This document shows positions 50,698 to 58,985 of a DNA stretch of 64,000 nucleotides, in pieces; position 1 is the stretch's first letter, and every line of letters begins with the position of its first letter. The DNA is from Bacillota bacterium (GTDB lineage Bacteria > Bacillota > Clostridia > Saccharofermentanales > Fastidiosipilaceae): assembly GCA_023388435.1 (NCBI GenBank), contig JAEWGG010000010.1, positions 62,001-126,000 of the forward strand. Reading direction: 5' to 3'. The position numbers were made by a program, and so were the translations under genes. The notes under the pieces are model-generated. The model saw only the letters and a program-made list of their open reading frames with translations. It did not search any database and had not been told where the DNA came from.

Positions 50698-51414
50698 ATG
50701 AGCGCAGATCAAGAGGACAGAAAGATTCCGGGACAAGCCGATACGAGGACCACTGCGGCTGCGCAAGCCCGCTCCTCCCAGTCTGTGACCAGGGGGGGAG
50801 GGGCTGCTAAGGCCAGGCAAGTTGCGCAGAAGCTACAGCAGGTGGCGGGTCAAAACCGGGGACATATGAAGCGCCAGCAGGCTCCCAGTGCCCTAACCGC
50901 GCGTATTGCCCTCGAAAAAATTGCCCGGGCTGAGCGCCGCAGCAAGGAGCCTGGTAGCCAGAAGTCCAGACCTGTCCAGGGTCCCGAGACCTTCCAGTCT
51001 TCCAGTCCGACCGCGGTCCAGAATCCGCAACGGAAGGGCGGGGGACAGCGTGCTGACGGGGCCAGGAGGGCTGCCAGGTCAGGGCCAGAGAGCTGGGCCC
51101 AGGTCTTCGACTCCTTTAGCAACCGTGTCTTCAACCTTAAGAAGCGGCGCGTCCACCGAAGACAGGCGATGGACTTCCCCATCAACAGGGGGCTTCTGGG
51201 CCGCCTGCGCCGCTATGGCCCAGCCAAGGTCTATCGGCTAAAAGGCTATACGACTGTAGAAGAGGCCCGCCGCCAGCAGCAGCGAGCTCTGCTTCGCTGG
51301 CACCGCAATCGCCTCCTGGTCTGGGGGGGCCTGGCGGCTGTGGTCCTGATCTTCTTGCTGATCTGGAATCCCATAGGACATATTCGGGAATTCTTGAAAA
51401 ATATCGGCTATTGA
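50698..51414 (+). CDS. Uncharacterised protein with disordered N-terminus and C-terminal membrane helix
   Basis: 238 residues, not recognised. Residues 1-135 are low-complexity and rich in Gln, Ala, Arg and Ser. A basic segment with KKRRVHRRQ follows, then YRLKGYTTVEEARRQQQRALLRWHRNRL, and one membrane helix at about 206-225 (LLVWGGLAAVVLIFLLIW). Tail-anchored topology with the basic part in the cytoplasm is likely. Start ATG 50698 follows GGGAGGAGGGAG. The style resembles the tails of the LCP protein and of the protein at 14637. Ends before a strong bidirectional terminator. Confidence 0.65.
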   Translation: MSADQEDRKIPGQADTRTTAAAQARSSQSVTRGGGAAKARQVAQKLQQVAGQNRGHMKRQQAPSALTARIALEKIARAERRSKEPGSQKSRPVQGPETFQSSSPTAVQNPQRKGGGQRADGARRAARSGPESWAQVFDSFSNRVFNLKKRRVHRRQAMDFPINRGLLGRLRRYGPAKVYRLKGYTTVEEARRQQQRALLRWHRNRLLVWGGLAAVVLIFLLIWNPIGHIREFLKNIGY

Positions 51415-51492
51415 GTCCGGGAGGGCCTGTTGTACAGTCGCCCTAATTCTGGGCCAGGGCCTTGAAAGTTTTAAAAGTTTGAGCGTGTAGAA

Positions 51493-51535
51493 AAAAGCTT
51501 CCTGGGGATGGATTGCCCATCCCCAGGAAGCTTTT
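51493..51535. terminator. Strong bidirectional terminator
   Basis: A 19-bp perfect stem, from AAAAGCTTCCTGGGGATGG (51493-51511) to its complement at 51517-51535, with a 5-base loop. A runs upstream and T runs downstream serve both the + gene and the converging DUF3021 gene. Confidence 0.95.
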
Positions 51536-51561
51536 TCCTGTCCTGTGAATTTCGAGGGGGC

Positions 51562-52011
51562 TTAGGGCTGGCGATCGCGTTGCGCGGCATTAAATTTTTT
51601 GATCCGCGCTTTGTAATGGAAATAAAAGCCTCCCCAGATCAGCAGCTGAATCAAAAGCGCAACGAGCGTAAAGCTCACAATGGAAGCGAAAGAGACGGGG
51701 AACCATTTGAGATAAAAGCCGGCGCTGAGCAGGGCGACAAGGGTGAGCAGTATGTGGATCAGGCTGGCATATGGGAGCTTGATCTTTTCATTGTCATAGA
51801 GCAGTGAGCAGAGGTAGGAGAAGATGCCCAGGGCGGCATAGACCAGAAGGCTCATCGCAACGGCGACGTTCTGGTTGGAAAACTGGGCCAGGTAAGCGGG
51901 TACAGCAGGAAGATAGACGCGGCCCTTGCTGGCCGAAATGACAAGGTTGATCAGGATACCGATGCTGAGACCCATAGAGGCCGAAGCGAAGATCTGATAA
52001 ATGCGTTTCAT
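51562..52011 (-). CDS. DUF3021 family membrane protein
   Basis: 149 residues with four membrane helices (about 8-28, 45-70, 80-103, 108-132) and a basic C-terminus. This is the layout of DUF3021, a family of unknown function found beside LytTR regulators in Firmicutes. The regulator gene lies 70 bp upstream on the same strand, as expected. GAAAGGAGC precedes ATG 52011. Codon use here is richer in A and T than around it. Confidence 0.85.
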   Translation of the reverse strand: MKRIYQIFASASMGLSIGILINLVISASKGRVYLPAVPAYLAQFSNQNVAVAMSLLVYAALGIFSYLCSLLYDNEKIKLPYASLIHILLTLVALLSAGFYLKWFPVSFASIVSFTLVALLIQLLIWGGFYFHYKARIKKFNAAQRDRQP

Positions 52012-52081
52012 AATGTTGCTCCTTTCTCAAAAAAACAGTAGCTTAATCCCTAACATATGCCCCCTACGGCGGGTTCTGCCA

Positions 52082-52540
52082 TCAGAGGGATATTTTCTGC
52101 TTAAAAGCCTTGAGTGAACGGCGCGAGACAAAACAGCGCGTCCGGTTTTTCAGCGTGATGCCGATGACGCCAGAAAGGGATAAGTCCAGGCGGTCTACTT
52201 GGCTCAGGTTGATGAGTTCTCCCTGATTGATTCGGACAAAATCCTTCGCTGAGCAGATTTCTTCCAACTTGCACAAGCTCGATTTGATGCGCCAGACGCT
52301 GTCTCTGAGCTCCGCGTAGACCTGTTTTTGAACGGAATAGAAACGAAAAACGTCATCCAAATCGATCAGCTTGGCTTCTTTATTTTCTCCATCGGAGATG
52401 CCGAGCAGCCTGAGGCTTTGACCGTTGAGTTCAGAGAGGTAGCGTTCGAGCGAAAGGCAGTTGAGGTCTCGCTTGGGGGCGTAACAATGGACGACCACCT
52501 CAGTCAAATCTGGATCCTGGTGAAACTCGTATCGTATCAT
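52082..52540 (-). CDS. LytTR-domain transcriptional regulator
   Basis: 152 residues: a short N-terminal part (MIRYEFHQDPDLTEVVVHCYA) and a LytTR DNA-binding domain from about 50 (IDLDDVFRFYSVQKQVYAEL...FVRINQGELINLSQVDRL...). There is no receiver domain. In Firmicutes such small LytTR proteins pair with DUF3021 membrane proteins and control their own operon, probably with the membrane protein acting as inhibitor; that is known of the arrangement, not shown here. ATG 52540 is preferred; TTG 52558 in frame overlaps the ribosome site GAGAGGGG. Confidence 0.88.
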   Translation of the reverse strand: MIRYEFHQDPDLTEVVVHCYAPKRDLNCLSLERYLSELNGQSLRLLGISDGENKEAKLIDLDDVFRFYSVQKQVYAELRDSVWRIKSSLCKLEEICSAKDFVRINQGELINLSQVDRLDLSLSGVIGITLKNRTRCFVSRRSLKAFKQKISL

Positions 52541-52573
52541 GGGTGAAACCCCTCTCAAATGTTTGTTGTCTTT

Positions 52574-52602
52574 AAGATAAGAGCCCTTTTACTGACTTTC
52601 AA
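52574..52602 (-). promoter_or_regulatory. Promoter of LytTR-DUF3021
   Basis: TTGAAA, 17 bp, TATCTT on the minus strand, 34 bp before ATG 52540. Confidence 0.65.
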
Positions 52603-52805
52603 GGCCTTTATGCCAAGCGGCCAATTATCGAGGATAAGCGGGAGGGCTGGCCTTTCTGTCGGGAGCAGCAGGACATTCTGGGCTCATTATCGTGTGGCTG
52701 TTTCCCAATGAATTTACACGGAAGCGTATTCTCGTCGCGCAGTACATGCCTCCGCAAGCTGTGGCACAATAAGGCAGATTAAGGTCAATTGAGGAGGAAT
52801 GAAGA

Positions 52806-53288
52806 ATGAGGCGCGTACTTTTTGTCTGCCACGGCAATATCTGTCGCTCACCAATGGCCGAGTACCTGTTAAAGGCCCATCTCGCCGCGGCAGCTGTGGA
52901 GGACTGGCTTGTGGACTCTGCCGCCTGCAGCCGGGAGGAGCTGGGTAATCCCATCTATCCACCTGCCCGGCGCTGCCTGGAGAGCCTAGGCATCCAGACT
53001 GAGGGGCACCGCGCCCGTCAGATTCGTCCCCAGGATTACAGGGACTACACGGACATTCTGGTTATGGACGAGAAGAACCTCCGTATGGCCCGCCGCTATT
53101 TTGGCGGAGATCCCGAGGCTAAGATCCGGAAGCTGCTCTCCTTTTGTCCGGACCCAGACAGGGGGAGGGACGTGGACGATCCCTGGTACACGGGGGACTT
53201 TCGCCGCTGCTTCTACGACCTGGAACAGGGAATACAGGCCTTCGCAAGGACCCAGGGACTTGACTGGGAGCCGTATGTGCTATCATAA
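52806..53288 (+). CDS. Low-molecular-weight protein tyrosine phosphatase
   Basis: 160 residues. The P-loop VCHGNICRSPMAEYL (C8, R14) begins near the N-terminus and the general-acid DP motif is VDDPWYTGDF near 120. Family members dephosphorylate tyrosine on proteins, including capsule-related kinases; some act on arginine phosphate. No kinase gene is close, so the substrate is open. GAGGAGGAATG lies upstream of ATG 52806. Confidence 0.93.
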   Translation: MRRVLFVCHGNICRSPMAEYLLKAHLAAAAVEDWLVDSAACSREELGNPIYPPARRCLESLGIQTEGHRARQIRPQDYRDYTDILVMDEKNLRMARRYFGGDPEAKIRKLLSFCPDPDRGRDVDDPWYTGDFRRCFYDLEQGIQAFARTQGLDWEPYVLS

Positions 53289-53334
53289 AAAACTACTGCA
53301 AAATAACGCATGATTAAGGAGACAGGAGAACGTT

Positions 53335-53574
53335 ATGCCAGAGAAAATCAGTTTTGAAATCCACCGCCATGTCGCTGTGCTGAGCAGTACGAAGAACGGT
53401 TGGAACAAGGAGTTGAATATTGTTTCTTGGAACGGTGGGAAGAAGAAGTGGGAGATCCGCGACTGGGCCCCAAACCATGAGCGTGCGGGCAAGGGGGCGG
53501 GCCTGACCGCAGAGGAGCTGGCTGTTCTGAAGGAATATCTGGAGGACCTGGATCCCTACGAAATCGAGGAGTGA
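53335..53574 (+). CDS. YdbC-like protein, PC4/p15 single-strand DNA-binding fold
   Basis: 79 residues: KISFEIHRHVAVLSSTKNGWNKELNIVSWNGGKKKWEIRDWAPNHERAGKG. This is the pattern of the YdbC family of Firmicutes, related to the eukaryotic PC4 coactivator, which binds single-stranded DNA. A possible extended -10 (TGCTATCAT, 53278-53286) overlaps the end of the phosphatase gene. It ends 4 bp before ligA, so the two are cotranscribed; a DNA-metabolism role is consistent. Confidence 0.85.
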   Translation: MPEKISFEIHRHVAVLSSTKNGWNKELNIVSWNGGKKKWEIRDWAPNHERAGKGAGLTAEELAVLKEYLEDLDPYEIEE

Positions 53575-53578
53575 TCCC

Positions 53579-55642
53579 ATGGATCAGCGGCGGCGCTATG
53601 AGGACTTGAAGGCGGAACTGAAGCTCCGCAACCACCAGTACTATGACCTCGACCAGCCGGAGATTTCGGACTATGCCTACGACCAGCTCCTGCGCGAGTT
53701 GGAGGAGCTTGAGACCGCCCATCCGGACTGGGTGGCGGCGGACTCCCCCAGCCAGCATGTTGGGGGGCAGGTGCGTCGCGACATGCAGCGCGTGTCGCAT
53801 GAGGTACCCATGCTCAGCCTGGCGGACTGTTTTTCCTACGGGGAGCTGGGACGTTTTCTGGAGCGGCAGAGACAGGCGCTGGGGGTGCAGAATCTGGAAG
53901 CTGAGGGTCAGGCGGCCTATGTGCTCGAGGAAAAAATTGACGGCCTGTCCATCTCTCTCGTCTATGAGCAGGGGCGCTTTTCCCAGGCTTCTACCCGTGG
54001 CGACGGCCATGTGGGAGAGGAGGTCAGCGCCAATCTACGGACCTTTGCCCAATTGCCGCTGAACTTGCATCTGGAACCGATTCCGGAGTATCTGGAAATC
54101 CGCGCTGAGGTCTATATGCCGCAGTCGTCTTTTCTGCGGCTGAACGCCCAGCAGGAGGCCCGGGGGCAGGCCTTATTTGCCAATCCGCGCAATGCGGCCG
54201 CGGGCAGCTTGCGGCAGCTGGATGCGCGGGTTACAGCCGAACGGGACCTGCGTTTCCTCTGTTTCAATATACAGCAGCTGCGGGGGCGCCAGTTCACACG
54301 CCATGTGGAAGCTATGGACTATCTTCGCGCCGAGGGCTTTCCTGTAGTTGAAGGTACGTGCTGTGCCGCTGAGGAGGGGGCGATCCAGGAGGCCATAGAA
54401 GCCCTTGGGGCCCGGCGTGCGGACCTGCCCTACGGCATTGACGGGGCCGTCCTGAAGCTGAATCGTCTGGACTGGAGGGAGGAGCTGGGTAACAGTTCCA
54501 AAGTGCCTCGCTGGGCCGTGGCGTACAAGTATCCGCCGGAGCGCCAGTGGACCCGCATCCTCGACATCCAGGTTCAGGTTGGGCGCACGGGGAAGTTGAC
54601 CCCACTGGCCCTGCTCGAAGCCGTCCTGGTGGACGGTTCGCAGATCAGTAAAGCCACCTTGCACAACGAGGACTACATCCAGAAACTGGACGTGCGCATA
54701 GGGGACCTTGTGGCTGTGGAAAAAGCGGGGGATGTGATTCCGGCCATCGTGTCTGTGGATCTCAAGGCCCGTCCGGCGGACAGTCAGCCCTGGCGAATGC
54801 CGGAGGTCTGTCCCGTCTGTGGCGCCCGGGCGGAACGCGAGCCGAACGAGGCCGCCCGCTTCTGCACAGGGGCGGACTGTCCGGCCCAGCTACAGAGTCA
54901 CCTGGAACATTTTGTCTCCCGCCGGGCCATGGATATTGACGGCCTGGGCCAGAAACAGATACGGCTCTTCCTGGCTAAGGGCTGGCTGCGCGACGTGGCG
55001 GATATTTTTCATCTGGATGAAAAACGAACGGAGCTCCTGGCCGAGAAGGGTTATGGGCAAAAGTCCGTCGACAAGCTGCTTGAAGGTATTGAAGAGGCCA
55101 AGGGACGCCCCCTGGGACGGCTCATTTTTGGCCTGGGAATACGGCACATCGGCCAGGTGGCCTCTGAGCTGCTGGCCAGTCACTATCCAGATCTTGAGGC
55201 GCTGATGCGGGCCAGGGTGGAGGAACTGGAGGCCCTGCCTGAGGTGGGGGAAAAAATGGCGGCCTCAGTCTGTGCCTTTTTTCAGGAAGAGCAGAACCGA
55301 CACTTGTTAGAACGCCTGACCCAGGCTGGCCTGGCCTGTCTGAACCGCAGCGCCGAGGACCTGGCTGAGGAGCGGAAGCGCGCTGCGGGACCGCAGGGAC
55401 AAGAGGCTGCTGGCCCACTGCAGGGGAAGTCCGTTGTGCTCACAGGCAGCATGGAAGGCCTGAGTCGTGAAGACTTCGCCGCCCTCCTGGAGGCCAAGGG
55501 GGCCCGCGTCCGCTCCAGTGTCAGCGCGCGCACCGATTTTTTAATCTATGGCACGGCTGCTGGTTCGAAACTGGATAAGGCCAGGTCCCTGGGTGTGACC
55601 TGCCTCAGTGAGGCGGAGGCCCGGAGGGACTTCAAACTTTAG
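53579..55642 (+). CDS. ligA: NAD+-dependent DNA ligase
   Basis: Seals nicks at Okazaki fragments and in repair. 687 residues: Ia domain (YYDLDQPEISDYAYDQLLREL), adenylation domain with the nucleotidyl lysine in VLEEKIDGLSISLVY, OB-fold, four-Cys zinc finger (CPVCGA...CTGADCPAQ), helix-hairpin-helix domain, and a C-terminal BRCT domain from about 605 (GKSVVLTGSMEGLSREDFAALLEAKG). Complete. The start ATG 53579 is 4 bp after ydbC and uses GAGGAGTGATCCC as ribosome site. Confidence 0.97.
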   Translation: MDQRRRYEDLKAELKLRNHQYYDLDQPEISDYAYDQLLRELEELETAHPDWVAADSPSQHVGGQVRRDMQRVSHEVPMLSLADCFSYGELGRFLERQRQALGVQNLEAEGQAAYVLEEKIDGLSISLVYEQGRFSQASTRGDGHVGEEVSANLRTFAQLPLNLHLEPIPEYLEIRAEVYMPQSSFLRLNAQQEARGQALFANPRNAAAGSLRQLDARVTAERDLRFLCFNIQQLRGRQFTRHVEAMDYLRAEGFPVVEGTCCAAEEGAIQEAIEALGARRADLPYGIDGAVLKLNRLDWREELGNSSKVPRWAVAYKYPPERQWTRILDIQVQVGRTGKLTPLALLEAVLVDGSQISKATLHNEDYIQKLDVRIGDLVAVEKAGDVIPAIVSVDLKARPADSQPWRMPEVCPVCGARAEREPNEAARFCTGADCPAQLQSHLEHFVSRRAMDIDGLGQKQIRLFLAKGWLRDVADIFHLDEKRTELLAEKGYGQKSVDKLLEGIEEAKGRPLGRLIFGLGIRHIGQVASELLASHYPDLEALMRARVEELEALPEVGEKMAASVCAFFQEEQNRHLLERLTQAGLACLNRSAEDLAEERKRAAGPQGQEAAGPLQGKSVVLTGSMEGLSREDFAALLEAKGARVRSSVSARTDFLIYGTAAGSKLDKARSLGVTCLSEAEARRDFKL

Positions 55643-55724
55643 ACATTCTCTGAGATTGGAAATCCCCAGGTTGAACGCTGGAGGCTGGACGATAAGAAAC
55701 CGCATGGAAAGGGGAGAGGAGCCC

Positions 55725-56213
55725 ATGTTCTATTTTATTCTGCGCTGGGGACTGTCCCTGTCGTTCACGGCGCTGCTCGTTCTGCTTTTTCTCTTCGTCA
55801 GTCGGCGCTACGCCCGCGAGGAGGCCAAACGGCCCTATCAGGTTTTCCTACCCAGCTGCGCGGCGCTTTTGCTCAGCTGCCAGGTTGTCCTGTCCTCGGC
55901 CCCTAAGACCCTCGATCTCATCGCCCTGCTGCGTAACAATCTCTCGTTCACGCGTATTCAGGTCTCTGATCGCCGTTCCGTCTGGGGGACAGTGAAGACC
56001 AGTGAGAACGAGCTTTACTATTACAATCCCCTGCACCGCCGGCCGGACCCTGGAGCGAGCTACACCATCTCATTTACCCCCTACGAGCACTTCATCATCA
56101 GTATCGAAGAGCGTGAGGCTGGGCCCCAGGCCCAGGAGGCTACGGGTGCGGCCACGCTGACTACGTCGGCCTCTGACAGCCAGGGGCAGAGCCGGCCGGG
56201 GACTGAGCCGTGA
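55725..56213 (+). CDS. Uncharacterised single-pass membrane protein
   Basis: 162 residues, not recognised. N-terminal membrane helix at about 8-25 (LSLSFTALLVLLFLFVSRR), a second hydrophobic stretch at 40-57 (FLPSCAALLLSCQVVLSSA), then an extracytoplasmic-type domain and a low-complexity tail. The start ATG 55725 follows GGGGAGAGGAG; the frame extends to 55608 within ligA without support. The stop overlaps the start of the HAD gene by 4 bp (GTGA), so expression is coupled. Confidence 0.6.
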   Translation: MFYFILRWGLSLSFTALLVLLFLFVSRRYAREEAKRPYQVFLPSCAALLLSCQVVLSSAPKTLDLIALLRNNLSFTRIQVSDRRSVWGTVKTSENELYYYNPLHRRPDPGASYTISFTPYEHFIISIEEREAGPQAQEATGAATLTTSASDSQGQSRPGTEP

Positions 56214-57070
56214 GCCGCGTCAAGAGGGACCTGGTTCGGCAGCTCCAGCAGAACCTGGCCCTGGTGCTGAGCGATCTGGACGGGACCCTCCTGCGCCCGG
56301 ACAATCGAATTGATCCTGAGGATCGTCGGGCCATAGCTCAGCTCCAGGCCCGGGGGACGGACTTTGGCATCGCCTCAGGCCGGCCCCTGGCGATGTTTCG
56401 TATTTATCTTGAGGAGCTGGACGTACAAGGGCCTGTCATCAGCTGTAATGGGGCCCTCGTCTATGAGGCAGGGAAGTCCGAGCCCAGTTATCGCCGCCCC
56501 ATGGATGCGGCGGAGGCCAGGGCCTGTCTGGACTTCCTGCAGCGGAGAGACATCGACTATCTTATCTACGATGAAGACTGTATTTACTATCCCAGCCACA
56601 GTAAAAAAATTCAGGCCTACCACCGTTACAACGCCCTGGCCTACAGCCGCGGGAGCCAGCTGGCCCAGGTCCGCCCCCTGGAGGCGACTTCACGCTTGCA
56701 GACGGAGCACATATATAAAATTTACGTCCACGATCCCAGCCTGCTGAGCCTCCCGGAGCTGCGAGACTTCCTGCGGACGGAGACCTCCCTGGTGGGGGCG
56801 AGCTCACGCTACGACAACCTGGACATCGCCCCGGCGGGGACAAGCAAGGCCAGCGCCGCGGCCTGGATTCTGGCCCGGCGGGGGCTGGACGCCCGAAACT
56901 TAGTCTTTTTTGGAGACAGTGAAAACGATTTGGAACTCATGAATTTTGCTGCCTATCCCATTGCCATGGGGAATGCCACAGAAGCCTGTCGCCAACAGGC
57001 CTGGGCCTGCAGCGCGAGCAATCGCCGGGCGGGCTTGGCGGCCTTTCTCCGCCAATACATCCTGGTTTGA
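56210..57070 (+). CDS. Cof-type HAD-IIB phosphatase
   Basis: 286 residues of the haloacid dehalogenase superfamily, subclass IIB: motif I LVLSDLDGTLLRPD, motif II around ISCNGALVY, the C2 cap, motif III Lys in GTSKASAA, and motif IV FFGDSENDLELM. Such enzymes dephosphorylate sugar phosphates, FMN or related compounds; substrate unknown. The GTG start overlaps the previous stop. The cupin gene converges 7 bp after its end. Confidence 0.9.
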   Translation: MSRVKRDLVRQLQQNLALVLSDLDGTLLRPDNRIDPEDRRAIAQLQARGTDFGIASGRPLAMFRIYLEELDVQGPVISCNGALVYEAGKSEPSYRRPMDAAEARACLDFLQRRDIDYLIYDEDCIYYPSHSKKIQAYHRYNALAYSRGSQLAQVRPLEATSRLQTEHIYKIYVHDPSLLSLPELRDFLRTETSLVGASSRYDNLDIAPAGTSKASAAAWILARRGLDARNLVFFGDSENDLELMNFAAYPIAMGNATEACRQQAWACSASNRRAGLAAFLRQYILV

Positions 57071-57077
57071 GCAGGGC

Positions 57078-57440
57078 TCAGTTTTTCTTTTCCGGCCTGA
57101 CAAAGCAGCAGAGCCAGAGGCCCTTCTCGCTGGAATTTTCCACCCAGTGTCGGAGGCCGGCTGGTATGTAGAGCCAGTCCCCAGCCTCCAGCTTTTCTGT
57201 CCAGACGCGCTCGGCCGTCTCGCAGCGGACCTGGGCCCGCCCTTCCAGGAGGAGTACCCACTCATCCTCCTCCTGGCAGTAGGGGCCGCTGCTCTGCCCC
57301 GCTGAGGCGATGCGCTCCACGCGCAGGCCGGGACGGCAGAAGAGCTCTGTCGTCAGTTCCTGCTCCTTAGAAGTCTGATAGTCAAAAAAATTGTTTTCCG
57401 ATCGTGTGAAATTCCCGTTTTGTCTCATGAATAAAGCCAT
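57078..57440 (-). CDS. Cupin-domain protein
   Basis: 120 residues forming one small beta-barrel: motif 1 around GPYCQEEDEWVLLLEGRAQV (metal-type E residues, His replaced) and motif 2 GDWLYIPAGLRHWVE. Similar to the EutQ/YaiE-like small cupins often described as phosphoribosylaminomannose or unknown. Function unknown. Start ATG 57440; ATG 57428 in frame is an alternative. It converges with the HAD gene. Confidence 0.8.
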   Translation of the reverse strand: MALFMRQNGNFTRSENNFFDYQTSKEQELTTELFCRPGLRVERIASAGQSSGPYCQEEDEWVLLLEGRAQVRCETAERVWTEKLEAGDWLYIPAGLRHWVENSSEKGLWLCCFVRPEKKN

Positions 57441-57515
57441 TCCTTACCTGGACTTTTCCGCCCCATGAAGCGCGTTGCGACACTAGCGTAGCACGTTTGG
57501 GACTGCTTTTGTCAC

Positions 57516-57544
57516 TTGACAGTAGCAATACGGGAGCATATACT
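57516..57544 (+). promoter_or_regulatory. Promoter of tRNA-Leu
   Basis: TTGACA, 17 bp, TATACT, with the tRNA starting 12 bp after the -10. Confidence 0.9.
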
Positions 57545-57555
57545 CAACGGGCTAT

Positions 57556-57641
57556 GCCGGTGTGATGGAATTGGTAGACGTGCCGCACTCAAAATGCGGT
57601 GGGCGACCCCCGTGCCGGTTCGAATCCGGCCACCGGCACCA
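57556..57641 (+). tRNA. tRNA-Leu (CAA)
   Basis: 86 bases with a class II variable arm. Acceptor GCCGGTG/CACCGGC, anticodon stem CCGCA/TGCGG with anticodon CAA, T-arm GGTTCGAATCC, encoded CCA. Confidence 0.95.
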
Positions 57642-57652
57642 GGTATAGTAGG

Positions 57653-57691
57653 ACATCCGCAGCCACAGTCAGGGCTTGCGGATGTTTTTTT
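57653..57691 (+). terminator. Terminator of tRNA-Leu
   Basis: ACATCCGCA (57653-57661) and TGCGGATGT (57677-57685), then seven T. Confidence 0.9.
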
Positions 57692-57742
57692 AGAGGAGGT
57701 CAGGGAAGCCCTGCATGCCCGTTTTCCAGCAGCTGGAAATAC

Positions 57743-57771
57743 TTGACACTGTAGCGAGAATCCGCTAAACT
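57743..57771 (+). promoter_or_regulatory. Promoter of tRNA-Trp
   Basis: TTGACA, 17 bp, TAAACT, 14 bp before the tRNA. Confidence 0.9.
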
Positions 57772-57784
57772 TGTGAAGTCTTTT

Positions 57785-57859
57785 AGGGGAGTGGCTCAAC
57801 GGTAGAGCAGCGGTCTCCAAAACCGCCGGTTGCGCGTTCGAATCGTGTCTCCCCTGCCA
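57785..57859 (+). tRNA. tRNA-Trp (CCA)
   Basis: 75 bases. Acceptor AGGGGAG/CTCCCCT, anticodon CCA, T-arm CGTTCGAATCG, discriminator G and encoded CCA. It has its own promoter. Confidence 0.95.
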
Positions 57860-57864
57860 CAGTA

Positions 57865-57900
57865 GGAAACCTCTGAAATTACGTAATTTCAGAGGTTTCC
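57865..57900 (+). terminator. 36-bp perfect palindrome after tRNA-Trp (terminator or operator)
   Basis: GGAAACCTCTGAAATTAC followed directly by its exact reverse complement, with no spacer. It begins 5 bp after tRNA-Trp and is followed by GTATATTTAAGTTTTTTT, so it can act as a terminator; the T run is 10 bases away from the stem, which is further than usual. It ends 30 bp before the rnhA start and may also serve as a binding site. Confidence 0.6.
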
Positions 57901-57929
57901 GTATATTTAAGTTTTTTTAGGAGGGGGCC

Positions 57930-58400
57930 ATGTCAGAGCCGAGAAGCCAGGTCGATCTCTACACGGATGGAGCCTGTTCGGGCAATCCGGGACCAGGCGC
58001 CTGGGCGGCCCTGCTGATCAGCGGTCGCGTGGAGAAGGAACTCTCGGGAGCCGAGGCGGCAACGACCAATAATCGCATGGAGATGCAGGCGGTCATCCAG
58101 GGTCTCAGAGCCTTGAAGTGGCCCTGTCGCGTCCATATTTACAGCGATTCCGCCTATGTGGTCAACGCCTTTAACCAGGCCTGGATTCGCTCCTGGGAGC
58201 GGAGGGGCTGGAAGAACGCCGCGGGACAGGATGTGGCCAATGCGGACCTCTGGCAGGAACTGCTGGAGCAGGAGCGGCGTCATGAGCTCTATTGGCACAA
58301 GGTAAAAGGCCATGCGGATGACGCCCGAAACAACCGCTGCGACCGACTCGCTGTGGAGACCCTCAAGCGCTTTCGCGAGAATCAGGAGGAGGGGCGATAA
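57930..58400 (+). CDS. rnhA: Ribonuclease HI
   Basis: Degrades RNA in RNA-DNA hybrids. The 156 residues contain the four catalytic carboxylates: LYTDGACSGNPGPGAW (Asp), NRMEMQAVI (Glu), IYSDSAYVV (Asp) and CDRLAVE (Asp), and the basic handle WKNAAGQDVANADLW. AGGAGGGGGCC precedes the ATG. The Nudix gene follows after 3 bp. With RNase HII at 40558 the organism has both types. Confidence 0.96.
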   Translation: MSEPRSQVDLYTDGACSGNPGPGAWAALLISGRVEKELSGAEAATTNNRMEMQAVIQGLRALKWPCRVHIYSDSAYVVNAFNQAWIRSWERRGWKNAAGQDVANADLWQELLEQERRHELYWHKVKGHADDARNNRCDRLAVETLKRFRENQEEGR

Positions 58401-58403
58401 GAA

Positions 58404-58985
58404 ATGAGCGAAGCGGAACTTTACGAGCGGCGCATTGCGTCCGAGCTGCTGTATGAAGGGCGAATTCTGAGTCTGGAACGGGCCCAGGTAGAGCTGTCGA
58501 ACGGCAGCCGAAGTAGCCGCGAGCTGGTGCACCACAGAGGTGGCGTGGCCGTCCTGGCCCTGGACGACTGTGGAAGGGTGAGCCTGGTACGCCAGTATCG
58601 CATAGCTGTCGACCAGTTTCTGCTGGAACTTCCGGCGGGGAAGCGTGAGGCTGGGGAGGAGCCGGAGCTGACGGCCCGGCGGGAGCTTGAAGAGGAGTGC
58701 GGTCTGGTCCCGGGACGTCTGGACTACTTGGGGGCCTACTTCGCCACCCCCGGCTACTGCGATGAGGCCATCCACCTATACTGGGCGCGGGAGCTGAGTC
58801 AGGTCGCAGCCAGGCCGGATCCCGGTGAGTTCCTGGAATCCTGCACGATGGACTTTGAGACGCTTTACTCGGCCGTGATGTCAGGGGAGATTCAGGACGC
58901 TAAGACAGCCCTTGCCGTGCTCAAGGTTCGGGCGTTAATGGAAGAAGATAGAAAGGTGCGGAATGGAGACAGAACTGCGGACTGA
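58404..58985 (+). CDS. Nudix hydrolase, ADP-ribose pyrophosphatase-like
   Basis: 193 residues. The Nudix box reads GKREAGEEPELTARRELEEECGL near 79-101 with the REXXEE core; before it VSLVRQYRIAVDQFLLELPAG is typical of ADP-ribose pyrophosphatases, and GYCDEAIHLYWA follows. It probably hydrolyses ADP-ribose to AMP and ribose 5-phosphate. The start is 3 bp after rnhA, and the end overlaps ftsK by 23 bp, forming one operon. Confidence 0.9.
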   Translation: MSEAELYERRIASELLYEGRILSLERAQVELSNGSRSSRELVHHRGGVAVLALDDCGRVSLVRQYRIAVDQFLLELPAGKREAGEEPELTARRELEEECGLVPGRLDYLGAYFATPGYCDEAIHLYWARELSQVAARPDPGEFLESCTMDFETLYSAVMSGEIQDAKTALAVLKVRALMEEDRKVRNGDRTAD

